A DNA stretch of 64,000 nucleotides from contig JAQSEB010000031.1 in the NCBI GenBank assembly GCA_030063045.1, positions 372,001 through 436,000 on the forward strand. The letters are read 5' to 3'. The translations under genes were made by a program, and so were the position numbers. Position 1 is the stretch's first letter. Every line of letters begins with the position of its first letter. This stretch comes from Pratylenchus scribneri. Its lineage: Eukaryota > Nematoda > Chromadorea > Rhabditida > Pratylenchidae. The notes under the pieces were generated by a model. That model was not told the DNA's origin and ran no database searches. It was given only the letters and a program-made list of their open reading frames with translations. This document shows positions 10,152 to 21,580 of the stretch, piece by piece.

Positions 10152-12904
10152 ATGCCGACGGGTTCGCGCGTTGGGGCACATTTCCTTTCGTCCGTTTTGA
10201 GAGCATTGGAACCAAGAACGGACGATGATTTTGGTCAGTCTCAAATAAATGCTGGGGATTCAGCGTTTATTATCCATCCAGTTGATCGTCTCCATTACCT
10301 CTATACGCCAATTCTCCTTTTAATGTTTGCTTTGTTGGCTTCGGCAAAAAATTATGCCGGCCATCCAATTGAATGTTTTGTGCCCGCATATTTTACCCGC
10401 GCAATGGAACAATACAGCGAGTGAGTTACATCTTTAAATTGGCCAATGTACAAAGGAAAAATTGGCCATTGGAAAAGAGGGAAAATAGCCCAATCCTCTG
10501 GGATTTCATTTCTTTTACAGAAATTATTGTTATGTGCAGAACACATATTGGGTGCCCTTTAATGAACATATTCCACATCGATTGGACGAAAGGGAAAGGT
10601 GGTAGAATTTCCAAAATATTTTAATTTTGGATTTTAGGCGTCAAATTGGCTATTATCAATGGGTCTCGTTTGTGTTGGCCATTGCCGCCCTAATGTTCCA
10701 TTTACCGGTCAAAATTTCATTACCATTAATTATGTAAATTTGCCAGATAATATTTTAGGCATTATGCTGGCGAATGCTCTCAAATCAATCTGGTCTAAAT
10801 GTCCCAGTGGTTTTGAGTGTTGCTTGCCAGGATGAAAATGTTGATCCCGAAATCCGGGATCGGGCCATCGACGTTATGGCTGTGAGTGGACACTTAAAAA
10901 TGAAATGAATCAAATCCTCCATTCAAAAGAAAGGATTTATTATAATAATCAGCAGATTTATTGGCTAAATTTTCCCCAATCCCTGCATCTGAGTACAGTA
11001 AAATAGAATGGCAACATGAAGTCAAATAAATGGATAGAAGGAATATATTTGAGAGATAAAATGATAGGTGATTTGGGAATAGCAAGTGCCATGGTTTTTA
11101 GTCATAATCAATCAAGCAATTGTTCCAATCATTGAGTTTATAATATCATTTAATAGAGCATTATCTACCCTTCAAATTGATACCAAGATTGCCAAAAATA
11201 GTTCAATTTTAGAGAAGTTATGTACAAAAATGCAAATGTGTCTTTTTCTGTTGATTATGAGTGACTTTCCTTAAGGCATCATTCATCCCTCATTGCCCTT
11301 TTCTTTTTCCTTCAATTACCGTATTTCCCTCCTTCTTTGACAAAGGAAAAATGGGAGGCAGAGAGCATTTTTGTGCCCTTTGGCAAATTCACTGATCTAC
11401 GAAAAAAGAGTGGAGCAGAGCTTTCAGCACCCATTAGTTTTTAGGCCATAACTTTTGATTGGGCTGGCCAATTTAAAGTGCAAAAAAGCCTATCAAATAT
11501 TATAAATAATGGAGAAAGATTAATTAACCCGAATTTACTCGTGCATACTCATCAGAATGTAGATTGCAAAATATGGATATAAATATTCTCTCCATTTATT
11601 CATTAATTCAGCGTCACATCGACGATGCCCTTCGCTATCAACGGGACCTGATTGCCCGTTCCCGAGGCGTTTTCCTTTTTGCTTTGGTCAATATCGGTCG
11701 CCTCTATGGCTCCTACGTGACAATGGTGTACACCACTTGCAAAACATTGCATTTACTGAATGTGATCACCCAATTCTATTTTCTCAACAAGTTTTTTCAT
11801 TGCCCAAATTTTATTTTTGCAAAATTATTTTCGCAGATTTCTGGACACCGCCGACTATCCACTCTTCGGTGGCCATGTGCTCTATGATTTGTTCAGGGTG
11901 GGTACTTGGTTTAGAGATATTGGAAAAGGGAATATGATCGAGACTCAATTTTTTAATCGGGAAACCATATATTCATACAATTCATTTGAATTTTTGAAGG
12001 ATCGAGAATGGCAGGATTCTGGCCGCTTCCCCCGAGTCACTTTGTGCGATTTTGAAATTCGTGTTCTTGGTAATATTCATCGTCACACTGTCCAATGTGT
12101 TCTCGTCATTAACATGTAAATATTACAATTTTTTTCAATATTAATTTGTATTCTTCCTCTTCATCAAAGGTTTCTCGAGAAGATTTTCGTTTTCCTTTGG
12201 TTATGGCTCCTCTTCCTCGCCTTCCTTTCCATCATCAATTTGTCCGCTTGGCTGGCCACTGTGGCCGTACCAATTTGTCGTCAAGCATTTGTCGAAAAAT
12301 TTCTGGATTTGGGCCAGGATGGGCCAAAATCACCGGCTGAAATTCATCTTTTTGTGGAGAAATTTTTGCGGCCAGACGGCGTTTTTCTGCTCAAAATGGT
12401 CAGCAACCCTTCAAACTATTTCTTATCATTTGGTCCAAATTTTTATTTCAAACATTGTTTTGTCAATATGGATTAGCCGTAAAATCACAATTTATCCATG
12501 TTTTTTGGCATAGACTGGATAAATAACCTCCTAATCCCTCTTAAGCAAAATGTCCCCATTCATTCAATTTCAAGGTGTCCGTCCATTCCGGGAACATAAT
12601 TTGCTCACGTCTTTGTGAGGCCCTTTGGCTCCAATTCCAGCATTGGCGGTCCAGCACAAAAGTGTTAACCACTGGGCCAAGTCGGAAGGAATCAGTGGCA
12701 AGTTTAAGTGACCAAATGGAATCAATCAAAGGGACAATGCCGCCGGTGGGCACATTGAGGGCCCGGAGGCGGTCATCCGAACGACGTGGAGGCGGACAAT
12801 CAGGAATGGGAATTGGTGGGGCAATTTTAGCCGGGGAAGAGGATGAGGAGGCCCAAAGAATGCCACCACCTACAGCTGCCCCCTTGAGACAACATTTTGT
12901 TTAA
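10152..12904 (+). CDS. Innexin (gap-junction protein)
   Basis: Four-pass invertebrate gap-junction subunit. Joined exons show the family order. A short cytoplasmic N-terminus precedes TM1 ([16 protein letters not shown]). Extracellular loop 1 has two cysteines ([19 protein letters not shown]). The signature GYYQWVSF opens TM2 (innexins usually have YYQWVPF). The cytoplasmic loop includes [20 protein letters not shown] and [16 protein letters not shown] sequence; TM3 follows. Loop 2 has two cysteines ([19 protein letters not shown]). TM4 is the [20 protein letters not shown] region. The C-terminal tail is Gly/Arg/Ser-rich and ends at the TAA at 12904. One intron, about 10881-11611, is much longer than the rest. 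I cannot say which of the nematode inx paralogues it is. Confidence 0.9.
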
Positions 12905-13189
12905 TTTTAATATTTTATTCATTTCCCATCTAATTTTTGAATCTCATCAATTTGTCAGTCTTTCATCCACAAAATATTTCCTTTCACTTTTTTAAACACT
13001 TTTTTGACAATTTTATATTTTAATAAAACGAAAATAAAAACAACAATTGTTTGAGTGAATCATAAAAATGAGAAGGATGAAATTTGAGAATGGAAATGGA
13101 AAGGCAGATCAAAAAATGTATGGAGAATGTAAATGGATATGGATTTGAGCAAAGAAAATGGAATAAATTGGAAATTTTATTGGGGAGGA

Positions 13190-14796
13190 CTAGAGGAGGG
13201 AATTTGCTGTATTCATCGAAAATTCATAGGAAAAGAAGAAAATGAAGCCGCCAAAACCCATCCAAAGTGAACGTGCCAATGTGCCGGAATAGAGACGAAG
13301 CTGAAAAAAATAAATTTTAAGAAATTTTTGTATTTTTTGGGGAAGGGAAATTGATTAAAATTATATTTTTTTGGGTTGAACTATTCAGATTATTTAAAAT
13401 TAATTTTCCTTGTTCCCTTCTTAATTAATTCTTTTTAAATGCTAAATGGGAATAAAATACCCCTAATAAATAATTTAATATAAATATTTTATAAATAACC
13501 CACAATTCCTTCGTTCCGCACAATTGAAATTGCCAAAGGCAACAATTTTGTGGAATTATTTCCTCTTTGGTCCAACATAATTCGGGTTTTCAGCACATCC
13601 AATGGACTAAAATTAAAGTGGAATAAATAAATTAATCAATATTAAATTAAATTAAATACGTTGTGATTGCAGCGGCCACTAATCCGGCCAAACTTCCGCA
13701 AGTGGCCGATTCAATTGCCGAACAATCCTTTAAAAAATTGAATATAAAATAATTTAATTAAAATCACCGGTCTTCCCGAATGATGGCACCATCTTCTTTT
13801 CAGCCATTCCCACAATGGAAATTCGATGAACGAAAATGGAATTTCTCTGCAAACCGTACTCGCATAACCTTTTTGAAAGAAAAATTGGATTGATATAGAA
13901 AAAAGACCCATAATATTTTACAATTTTTTTTCTTTTAAAAATGAACTAATCAAAAAATATCAAATTATTTTTATAAATTTATTTGTTAAAATAGGATAAA
14001 ATAGACCATTTTTAGTGAGGAATTTAATTTGGATTCACCTCGATAAAATCCGCAAAATCCACCGCCGCCCCCGCCCTCCTTTCTTGTGTAAATTTCTTTG
14101 GCAATTTGTCGAATTCGTCGATTTGGCATTGTTTGTGCCCGTTGCTTCACAATTTCCATTGGAACTCGAACAATGCATGCAGCGATTTCGCCAAAAATGG
14201 CTGCCAATGCATCGGTTGATGGCGCTGAATTTTCAATAATCAAAATTGTCGATTGCCGTTAAATGTCTCCCATTCCTAATTTCTTTGAAATATCATGAAC
14301 AATTTTTTATACCCTTTGGATGGTTAATTTGCCCTAAATTTATATTCCCATAATAAATGCGAACTTGCATCCGAGGCCAAACGGTGTTGCATAAATTCAC
14401 GGCAACTTGAATAGGTCAGAAAAAACAATGCTGAACCAGGTGCCGAACCAAATGCGACCTAAATTAGGAAAATTAAATAATTTAAATTCAGATTTAATTG
14501 TTTAAAATATTCTTTAATAAATTTAATTTTTTCTATCCAAAAATTTAAATTTTACCGCGGGGAGTCCTTTGTAAATTTGTCGAAAACCACCGGACGCCTT
14601 GAAGCCAGCTTTGCTTTGTGTCCTCGTCTAAAATGGTCGAATATTTCCATATAAAATGATTTGGCCCAACCTTGACCGTATCCAGCGGATAAAGACTCAA
14701 ATCGACAGCCAACCCGGCTACGGCACCGGCTAAAAGCCATTGAATTTTCTGCTTCAATTGGTTTTCGGTGGGATCATCTTTTATTCTTGAGGTCAT
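13190..14796 (-). CDS. SLC25A26: Mitochondrial S-adenosylmethionine carrier (SLC25A26 type)
   Basis: Inner-membrane carrier that exchanges cytosolic SAM for matrix S-adenosylhomocysteine. Three mitochondrial-carrier repeats are visible. Repeat 1 is LAVDLSLYPLDTVK followed after an intron by TRTQSKAGFKASGGFRQIYKG. Repeat 2 is GEIAACIVRVPMEIVKQRAQ with GFYRG, then REIPFSFIEFPLWEWLK. Repeat 3 is AAAITTPLDVLKTR, ending LRLYSGTLARSLWMGFGGFIFF. The RVPMEIVKQRAQ block and the FPLWE segment separate SAM carriers from other SLC25 members. The gene starts 129 bp after the stop of the MAIP1-like gene on the same strand, an operon-like spacing, and converges on the innexin gene. A Gly-run in repeat 2 (near 14060) is a lineage feature. 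Confidence 0.85.
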
Positions 14797-14925
14797 TTTC
14801 AGCCACTTTTAAATTCATTTCAATTATAATTAATATGGAAATATAAAATATGATTTTTTAACAAATTTTAAATTGACCAAAAATAATAAAATATTCTTTT
14901 ATTCTCATCAAAAAATTGGTTTTGA

Positions 14926-15952
14926 TCAATTTGTTTGCATTTTATCCTTTGCAAATTCACAATCGAAAAAATTGATGTCAGTAATCCGCCAACGTCCATA
15001 TCTTTCCGGGTCTCTGATTCCGACATTCCGGCTAAGCCTGAAAAAATTATTTCTATATAAAAACTAAACATAACAATGATTTGTATTTATATGATTATTT
15101 TTCTAGAATTTTTCAATGAATTATAAACTAACGTTAAATTGCAAACAAGCAAATTTTCAGGCCTCTTCAGCAATTTTGTTGGTGTTAGAGCCCTTGGATG
15201 AGGAAATGGCTGGGCCCATGGATCATTCTCCTCTTTTTCGAATTCTTTGTTTTCATTGTTTTCCTCAATGTTCTTGATGAATTTTCCACTTTGATCAATA
15301 AAAAAGACGACAGTGCTATGGAAGGTTTTGGCATCAATTCGTTTTCCAAACACTACAAAAAATTATAAAATTGAATATTTTATAAATTTGTCATGGACCT
15401 TTTTCCATAAAGTCAAAAATATTAAAGATTTGAACAATTTTTAATTACAAAAGAGGATTTACTTACATGCTTCGATTACATTATTCATAGAAAATAAAGA
15501 GGAATGGATAAATCCATTGACAATATGGCGTCGATCAAAGTTTAAATTTCTGTCTAAATCTTCTTGCGATAATTCCGGTAATCGAACTCGCAAATAATTG
15601 GTCATTGCATCCGTTGATATTTCCCGGAAACGATCAAGCCTTCGTTCCCTGAGATGAATTGCTGCGAGTAAAGTTGCCTAAAAAATTACTTATTTCTTGT
15701 TAGAATGGTGTAAATAACCTGTATGGCGCCATTTATGAATTTACTTTCCGTATATTCTGGTTCAATATTCTTTTTGTAGTACCAAATATGGATTGGATTA
15801 AATATGCGCCGTGTTAATTGAAAACTTGGAATAACGACCGTTGGCGATTTGAATATGTAAAAATGTTGTCTTTGAGTTTTTGGAATTTTTATTTTATTTA
15901 AGCTGGTTTTAAGGAGTTGCTTTGCCGAATTTGACGGTGCAGCAGAAGCCAT
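14926..15952 (-). CDS. Probable MAIP1-like / Tim44-like mitochondrial protein
   Basis: Four exons give roughly 250 residues. The ATG at 15952 opens a Ser/Ala/Lys-rich N-terminus compatible with a mitochondrial presequence. The core has an FxxTRRIFNPIHIWYYK-like motif, a predicted helical bundle and a late strand FFIDQSGKFI. It ends with ERYGRWRITDINFF shortly before the TGA at 14926-14928. This order resembles MAIP1 (the AFG3L2 partner with a Tim44-like fold, whose C-terminus has PDWTIARIE), but identity is weak, so the assignment is tentative. An adjacent downstream mitochondrial carrier gene fits a mitochondrial role. The start codon lies inside the target-site duplication of a MITE, leaving essentially no original 5' UTR. 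Confidence 0.5.
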
Positions 15953-15957
15953 AATCT

Positions 15958-16162
15958 GGTACTAATGCAGTTTGGCCCCTACGAGGGAAAGAGGATGATG
16001 AAGATGATAAAGAAGAAGATGAAGATGAGGAAGATAATGATGAGGAAGATGATGAGGACGATTAAGAAGATGATTAAGAAGAATATTTAAGCCTCATCTT
16101 GTTCTACTTCATCATCATCATGCTCATCCTTTCCCACGTAGGGGCCAATCTGCATTAGTACC
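15958..16162. mobile_element. 205-bp MITE (GGTACT family) with 8-bp target duplication
   Basis: Terminal inverted repeats of about 35 bp (15958-15992 and 16128-16162) match except at two or three bases. They start GGTACTAATGCAG and end CTGCATTAGTACC. Perfect 8-bp direct repeats CATAATCT flank it at 15950-15957 and 16163-16170. The interior is GA/GAT-rich low complexity. The 8-bp duplication suggests a hAT- or MULE-type transposase in trans; the terminal sequence is not a standard hAT end. It sits directly 5' of the MAIP1-like start codon and shares terminal sequence and duplication length with the larger element in KDSR. Confidence 0.85.
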
Positions 16163-16377
16163 CATAATCTTTTTAAAAAAATATTTTTAAATTTAAAGGC
16201 TTTAAGGTGATAATGTATGTGACGCGATGACAATTAATTGTAGGGAATGAATGAATTTATTTTGAATAAAGATTTAAGTCGAGAGGCTAGGCTGATTAAT
16301 TTTTCACAAATCTACATATTATTTTTTTAAAATAAATTTTAGATTTTACATAATAGAGTCCGAATATTTTATTCTAA

Positions 16378-18404
16378 ATGTCTTCATCAGATTCTGAAGA
16401 ATCATATTCAAATTCATTCAAAAATACATTAGAACAAAATGAGGGCAACCAACAAGAAGAAACTTCAAATCACGCAAAAGAATTTGATCGACGTTTGCCA
16501 GTCACCCATTCATATTTAGGAGATACAGGAAAAGGCGAACTTTCAGTGGAATCGATTTTTATTGAACCAGAAATCGAGATCAAAGTTCCAGGTAAAAATA
16601 ATTTAAAAATATTTTTTTATATATTAAATAATTAAAGTTCTCATAATGAGTGAAGTTTGTTTACTTCCGGGCCAGACTCTCCCTCTGCAATTCTACGCAC
16701 GAACCTCTTTCCAATTCCTCAGTGATGTCAGCCGACAACGTTATTATTTTGCTTTGCTCACCTACCAAGAAGGAATTGAACCACAAAATGCAGCAGAATT
16801 TTCCCTAGTACCTTGTCATCATGTTGGCACACTTTTCCAGGTTTTAGAGCATATTTGTTTATGAACTTTTTAATTTAAAATAGACCCGACTATTTTTCTT
16901 CAAAATTTATATAAAAAATTCAGTTATCACCTAAATTAATCCCCTAAGAAATGAAAAATGATACCTTTGTAATACATTTGAGATATTTAAAAATGAATTT
17001 AAATTAGTCAATGTTTAAACCAACTAATAAACGATTTAATATTTTTTAAAAATAATTTGTGAGACTTGCATAAACTTTCATTTAACTCCATCAAATTCCA
17101 TAAGCGACGTCCCCCCACTGCCCATGTAGTATAGTGGTTAGTACTCCTCGTTGTGGAGTTAAACAAATCCGAGGCGACGCAGGTTCGATTCCTGCCATGG
17201 GCAACTCTTTTTTCCGAATGAAATTTATTATAATTAAAATTAATTAATAAGCAAAAATCATTATTAAAATTAATTAATAAGCAAAAATCATTATTATTAT
17301 TTTTTTAAGATTCAAAATGCATTCTGTAAGAACGAAGACCATATGATTGTCCAAGTGATTGGCCGACAGCGTTGTGTGCTTATATCCCCCATTTATCGGC
17401 ATAATATTTATTGCGAGGACATTTCCGCAATTATTTGCGATAAAATAGCTGTGGCTGTGCTGGACGAACAATTACTCTCAAAACAAATTATTCCGACGCC
17501 AGATTCATCTTTCAATCGACTCAGCAAAAACGAAGTTAGTTCACCAAAAAATTTTTATTACAACTTAATTAAACGAAAAAATAATTAAAATAAATTAAAA
17601 TTTATTAAGAGATTCAAATGCCAAGCCTCTTTGAGTCCTCACAGTGCTTTCACCCTCAAGAACCTTTCGACGGTATTTTTATTTTGTAAATTCATTTTAA
17701 ATATTTATTTTAAGGAGGGAATTGTAGAAAGGATTAAGAAATGGCTGTTTTTTTGGTAATTGTAAAATATTTTCTTTTAAAAAATTTTATTTTCTTATTT
17801 AAAGGTTCAAACAACGCCATATTGATTTGATAATCGAACAAGGCTTAACACAATTCAGCTTTTGGGTGGCGGCGAATATTCCAATGAGTTTGGACAAAAA
17901 ATTGGAATTATTGGCTGAGAATTCAACGGACCGAAGGTTGCGGATTGAATGGCACATTATTTCACAGGTTTTTTTCAGAAATACATTATATTTCAATTAA
18001 ATTTTCTAGATGAGTTCAATTGTTTGCGCCGAATGTGAGGACATAAAATGTTCAGTTACGGATATTATCAATCTTTCGGTCGAGGGAAATTCGACTCATT
18101 TTGTTAATCCGGGCGGTTTTGTACACGAAATGTTTACCGTAAAAAGGATAGATAATATCGAGTTTCGGGGAGAGCCGTCAAAAGAATACAGCTGGTTCCC
18201 AGGGTAATTAATATTTTCTCAAAATTAAAATTTAATAATTGATTCAGTTATGAATGGACAATTATTGAATGCGAAAATTGCGGGAGGCATATTGGATGGC
18301 GTTTTACATCCTCCGACCAACAATTGGTTCCTCAACAATTCTTCGGCATTTCCCGCCGATCTTTCCGATTAGCTTGCAATAAAGAAGAATCATCAACAAA
18401 ATAA
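16378..18404 (+). CDS. CRBN: Cereblon (CRL4 substrate receptor)
   Basis: Substrate receptor of the DDB1-CUL4 ubiquitin ligase. An acidic, disordered N-terminus precedes a LON-like domain: LLPGQTLPLQFYARTSFQF, then VIGRQRC, FWVAANIPMSLD and the helix leading to the CULT domain. The CULT domain keeps the zinc ligands CAEC and CENC. It also keeps the three tryptophans of the glutarimide/thalidomide pocket in YSWFPGYEWT and GWRF, and the VNPGGFVHEMFTV segment. It ends at the TAA at 18402-18404. About seven exons; the intron 16841-17309 contains a tRNA-His gene on the same strand. It converges with TRAPPC1, with 72 bp between the two coding regions. Whether the loop sequence would permit drug binding is not addressed by the sequence alone. 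Confidence 0.88.
17120..17203 (+). tRNA. tRNA-His (GTG) with a 12-nt intron
   Basis: The acceptor stem GCCCATG pairs with CATGGGC and the discriminator is A. The A box is TAGTATAGTGGTTAGT and the B box GGTTCGATTCC. The anticodon arm reads CCTCG-TTGTGG, an insertion, then C-CGAGG. Removing 17157-17168 (12 nt) restores a normal 7-nt loop with anticodon GTG, with the intron at the canonical 37/38 position. The mature tRNA would be 72 nt before G-1 addition. It lies inside a cereblon intron in the same orientation. Confidence 0.9.
17233..17292. repeat. Tandem duplication, 2 x 30 bp
   Basis: Two adjacent identical 30-bp copies (17233-17262 and 17263-17292) of an AT-rich sequence containing AATAAGCAAAAATCATT. 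It lies between the tRNA-His and the next cereblon exon, and probably arose by slippage. Confidence 0.8.
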
Positions 18405-18476
18405 ATACAATTAAATATAAATAATATTTATTTATTCATTTTTAAACAATAAAATTTATTGATAAAATTGTTTTTA

Positions 18477-18995
18477 TCAAGTGAAACAATAATGGGATCT
18501 AACCAATTCATCCAGCCTTTTATGGAAAAGTTCTGAGTCAATTTTTTTGGATGTGTCAGCGAATGGATTTTTTAGCACTGTTTCGACAAATACACCGAAA
18601 ATTGCCTGCATCAATTCAGTTATTGCCTAAAAATATGGGAATAAAGATTGTGCATATTTATTAAAATTATGTACCACGGCATCCGGATCGGTATTAAGGA
18701 CCATTTTCAGTCCGATTGCTGTTTCCATGTAATTCATTTTGTAAGAGGATGTTCTGTAATTATGCACCAAAGGTTGTTGGTCCGCACGAGTGGCCAATTT
18801 TCGGGTGAATGAGCGCAATGAAAGTAACATTCCATGGACCAATTTAAATTCTTCCTCCTTTCAAAAAATATATTTTGCATTATTTTTGTAAATTAATTTT
18901 ACCTGAGAAATGCCCGATTTTTTGTCACGGCTCCATTCTTTATAAGCCAAACAACATCCTTTCCGATTGAAAAAGTAGAAGTTATATATTGTCAT
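18477..18995 (-). CDS. TRAPPC1: TRAPP complex subunit 1 (Bet5)
   Basis: Longin-fold core subunit of the TRAPP tethering complexes, which activate Rab1 in ER-Golgi traffic. Three exons. The start MTIYNFYFFNRKGCCLAYKEW matches the family's opening strand pair (NLYLFDRNG...EW). The middle has HGMLLSLRSFTRKL, YRTSSYKMNYMETAIGLKMVLNTD. The last exon has KNPF and SELFHKRLDELVRS, closely matching the usual C-terminus (SELFRSRLDSYVRS). Its start is 201 bp downstream of the MON1 stop on the same strand, which suggests a two-gene operon of Rab-GEF components. Confidence 0.88.
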
Positions 18996-19196
18996 CTGCC
19001 CAAAAAATGATATTTTTCGACACTTTTTTAAATCAATTTTTTAAATAGTATTGATTTTACAAACAATTTATTGACAAAAAATTAATTATTATTTATTCAT
19101 TTATTTGGAAAAAATTATTGTGAAATAATTTAAACATAGGTGAATATTCCTGAGAAATGACATGAACAATTAGAGTAAATGTATAATAAAATAATT

Positions 19197-21101
19197 TCAT
19201 CCATTCAAAACACCTGGATTTGCGTTGTGGAGTACTCTTTTTTCCTCCTTTCTCAAAATCCTCAAAATGCGTTCAGCCGCGTCCATTGCCTCTTGTTGTT
19301 TTGTCAATGGATTGAATATGCCTAAATAACATATTCTCTTTTGGAAATATAAATGAACTTACAATATAGCTCAAAACTGGGCGAAATCCAGGCGAATAAG
19401 GCAAATCGTTCTTCAATTTGATAAATCAATTTGATGGCGCCGGCTCCAGTTCGCCTCAATAAATCTGCCAATTTTGCATAACCATTGTAGAGTAAAACCA
19501 ATTCTTTATGCACAATAAAAGGTTTTTTTGGTGTCGAACAACAAACTTGGGTTGGATCCTTAATTTAATTTGAATTAATTTCAATTTTTGATATTATTAT
19601 ACCTGTGTATTGGCGGTGTTTTTGTACATAAAATGCCAAAGTTGGCTGGCCCAATGTTTTGGATTTGTCTGTAAAATAAAATAAATTTTTAAATCTATTT
19701 AATTTTAAACCAACCTCTCTCAATGTAAAACCCTCCGGATTGAGCAAAGTCGCCCGCAATTGTTCATATCGTTTGTAGGTGCAAAGCAATTCCTCCAACC
19801 TGGGCCGTACTTTGGATAATTGTTCGCTGGCCGAATTTGTGACCGAAAGAAGCACCAAACAAGGACCGGTGCCTTCCCATAAATATGAAATATAGGCGTA
19901 AAGGAATTGACTGAAAAATTTAACAAATAATAATTTAATAACGAAAATAAATTACTTTGGATCAAATTTTGGCAGGCAAAAAGGCAATTGATGATCGCCT
20001 TGGACCAAATTGGCTTTATGACATTCAATTAAATTCTGTAAAATTTTTTAATTTATTCATTCATCTTTTGGATGGTATTTTAAAGGGTTAAATTTATTAC
20101 AAAATTATTTTGTAATTAAATTTTAATATTTTCCTTTGAATATAAACCGACCACAATTGTATTAAAATCGGGCGCATCCAATGCTAAATTTTTCCTCCGA
20201 ACCAAAGTGACTAATTGACGATGAGCTATGAGAAGACCAAAAGCAACCACCTAAAATAATTTATTATATTTTCAATGAAATGAATTACATTTGGACAAAA
20301 TTCGTTGAGAATATTTCCCAATGTTTGGACGAGGAATTCACGATCGGCTGGGTTTAAATGAAGTATTCGAAAGCCTGAAAATCAAATAGGAATTATATGT
20401 TCAATTTTCTCCCAAGAACTTACCATATAAAATAACCGGATCTTCGTTAAAGCCTTTGATGCATGCTTCGACTCGTTTGTCGATTCCATCTGCAAAGAAT
20501 TTTGAAAATAATTTTTAAATCTATTTATTTTACCAAAAAGGTTGCGAATATCAAAATTAAATCCTCTTTTTTGATAATATTGTTTGAGCATTTGTCGGGA
20601 AAACATCGAAATTATCTAAAACATCATTTGAAAATATTTTTTAATTTAATGACTACCTGATTATAAATATTATCAATTTGTATTGTCAAATTCCAGGGTT
20701 GTCTGGAAATAAGGCAAAGAATCAGTGGTGACCGATATAAAAATTGAAAATTTTGTATTGGTGTTTGGATGCTCAGCAATGAATCTCTCTTAAATTAATT
20801 TATTTTAATAAAAATATAAAATTCTTACTCCAATTTGTTTGCCATAAATTAATGTGTGATAGCGCTGGACGATGACAGAAATTATACCAAAATAAGCACA
20901 TATTTCTTCTTCATTTCCTCCACTTAATTAATATTTATTAAAATTAGGTCCTCTCTATTTTTTGTTAAACCTATAAAAAATTGGTTTCCCAGCTTCACTC
21001 AAAATTAACACAAGGCCATCAAAAGGTGCTGTCTTTGTCAATAGTTGATCATCTTCCTGTCCTTCTGCTCCATTGCAATTTCCCTCATCCGAATTTTTCA
21101 T
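19197..21101 (-). CDS. sand-1: MON1 / SAND-1 (Rab7 guanine-nucleotide exchange subunit)
   Basis: MON1 pairs with CCZ1 to activate Rab7 during early-to-late endosome conversion. The ATG at 21101 gives an acidic leader and then the first longin strand, LVLILSEAGKPIFYR. Later exons show the second and third longin domains: LLCTYKRYEQLRATL, GFRILHLNPADREFL with NEFCPNVVAFGLLIAHRQLV, and RKNLALDAPDF. The conserved end has FELYC, FNPLTKQQEAMDAAERIL and RKEEKRVL before the TGA at 19197-19199. Many 45-70 bp introns. The N-terminus before the longin domain is short compared with vertebrate MON1, as far as I can tell. Confidence 0.85.
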
Positions 21102-21580
21102 AAAAATTTTTAGATTTTTTTAAATATTTTTTTATAATTATTTTTTAACCTATTTTTCTATCATGTATGAAAAAATTAATGTAATGACCATGAGCGAGAA
21201 GCGGGCGAGGCGAGGCGGCGCGGCGTCTGTCAAGTGTCAAGTCCAATTTTCCAGTTTCCTTTCCACTCCAACTTTCATTTTTCTTTACAAACGAAACGTC
21301 TATAGAATAGACAGCTGACTGGCATTACTTTTTCTTGTGACTGACAAAACAATCGGCGAACCGAACGAGGTAAGAGACGAGTGGCTGAAAATTGAAAATG
21401 ACTTTGGAATAGGAATGGGGGAAGCGGAAGGGTATAGGAGTTATCGAATGGTACAGGCAGAGGGCACGGGACCAAACATCAATAAAATTATATGGGAAGG
21501 AGAAGATGCTGAAAAATTATAGGACTACACTGCTAATGCTAAAGCAAAAAATTTTAATTTAGCATTTTTAGAATTATAAA

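Noticed and set aside
15990..16085. Asp/Glu/Lys-rich coding stretch
   Set aside because: It is the GAT/GAA-rich interior of the MITE, with in-frame stops.
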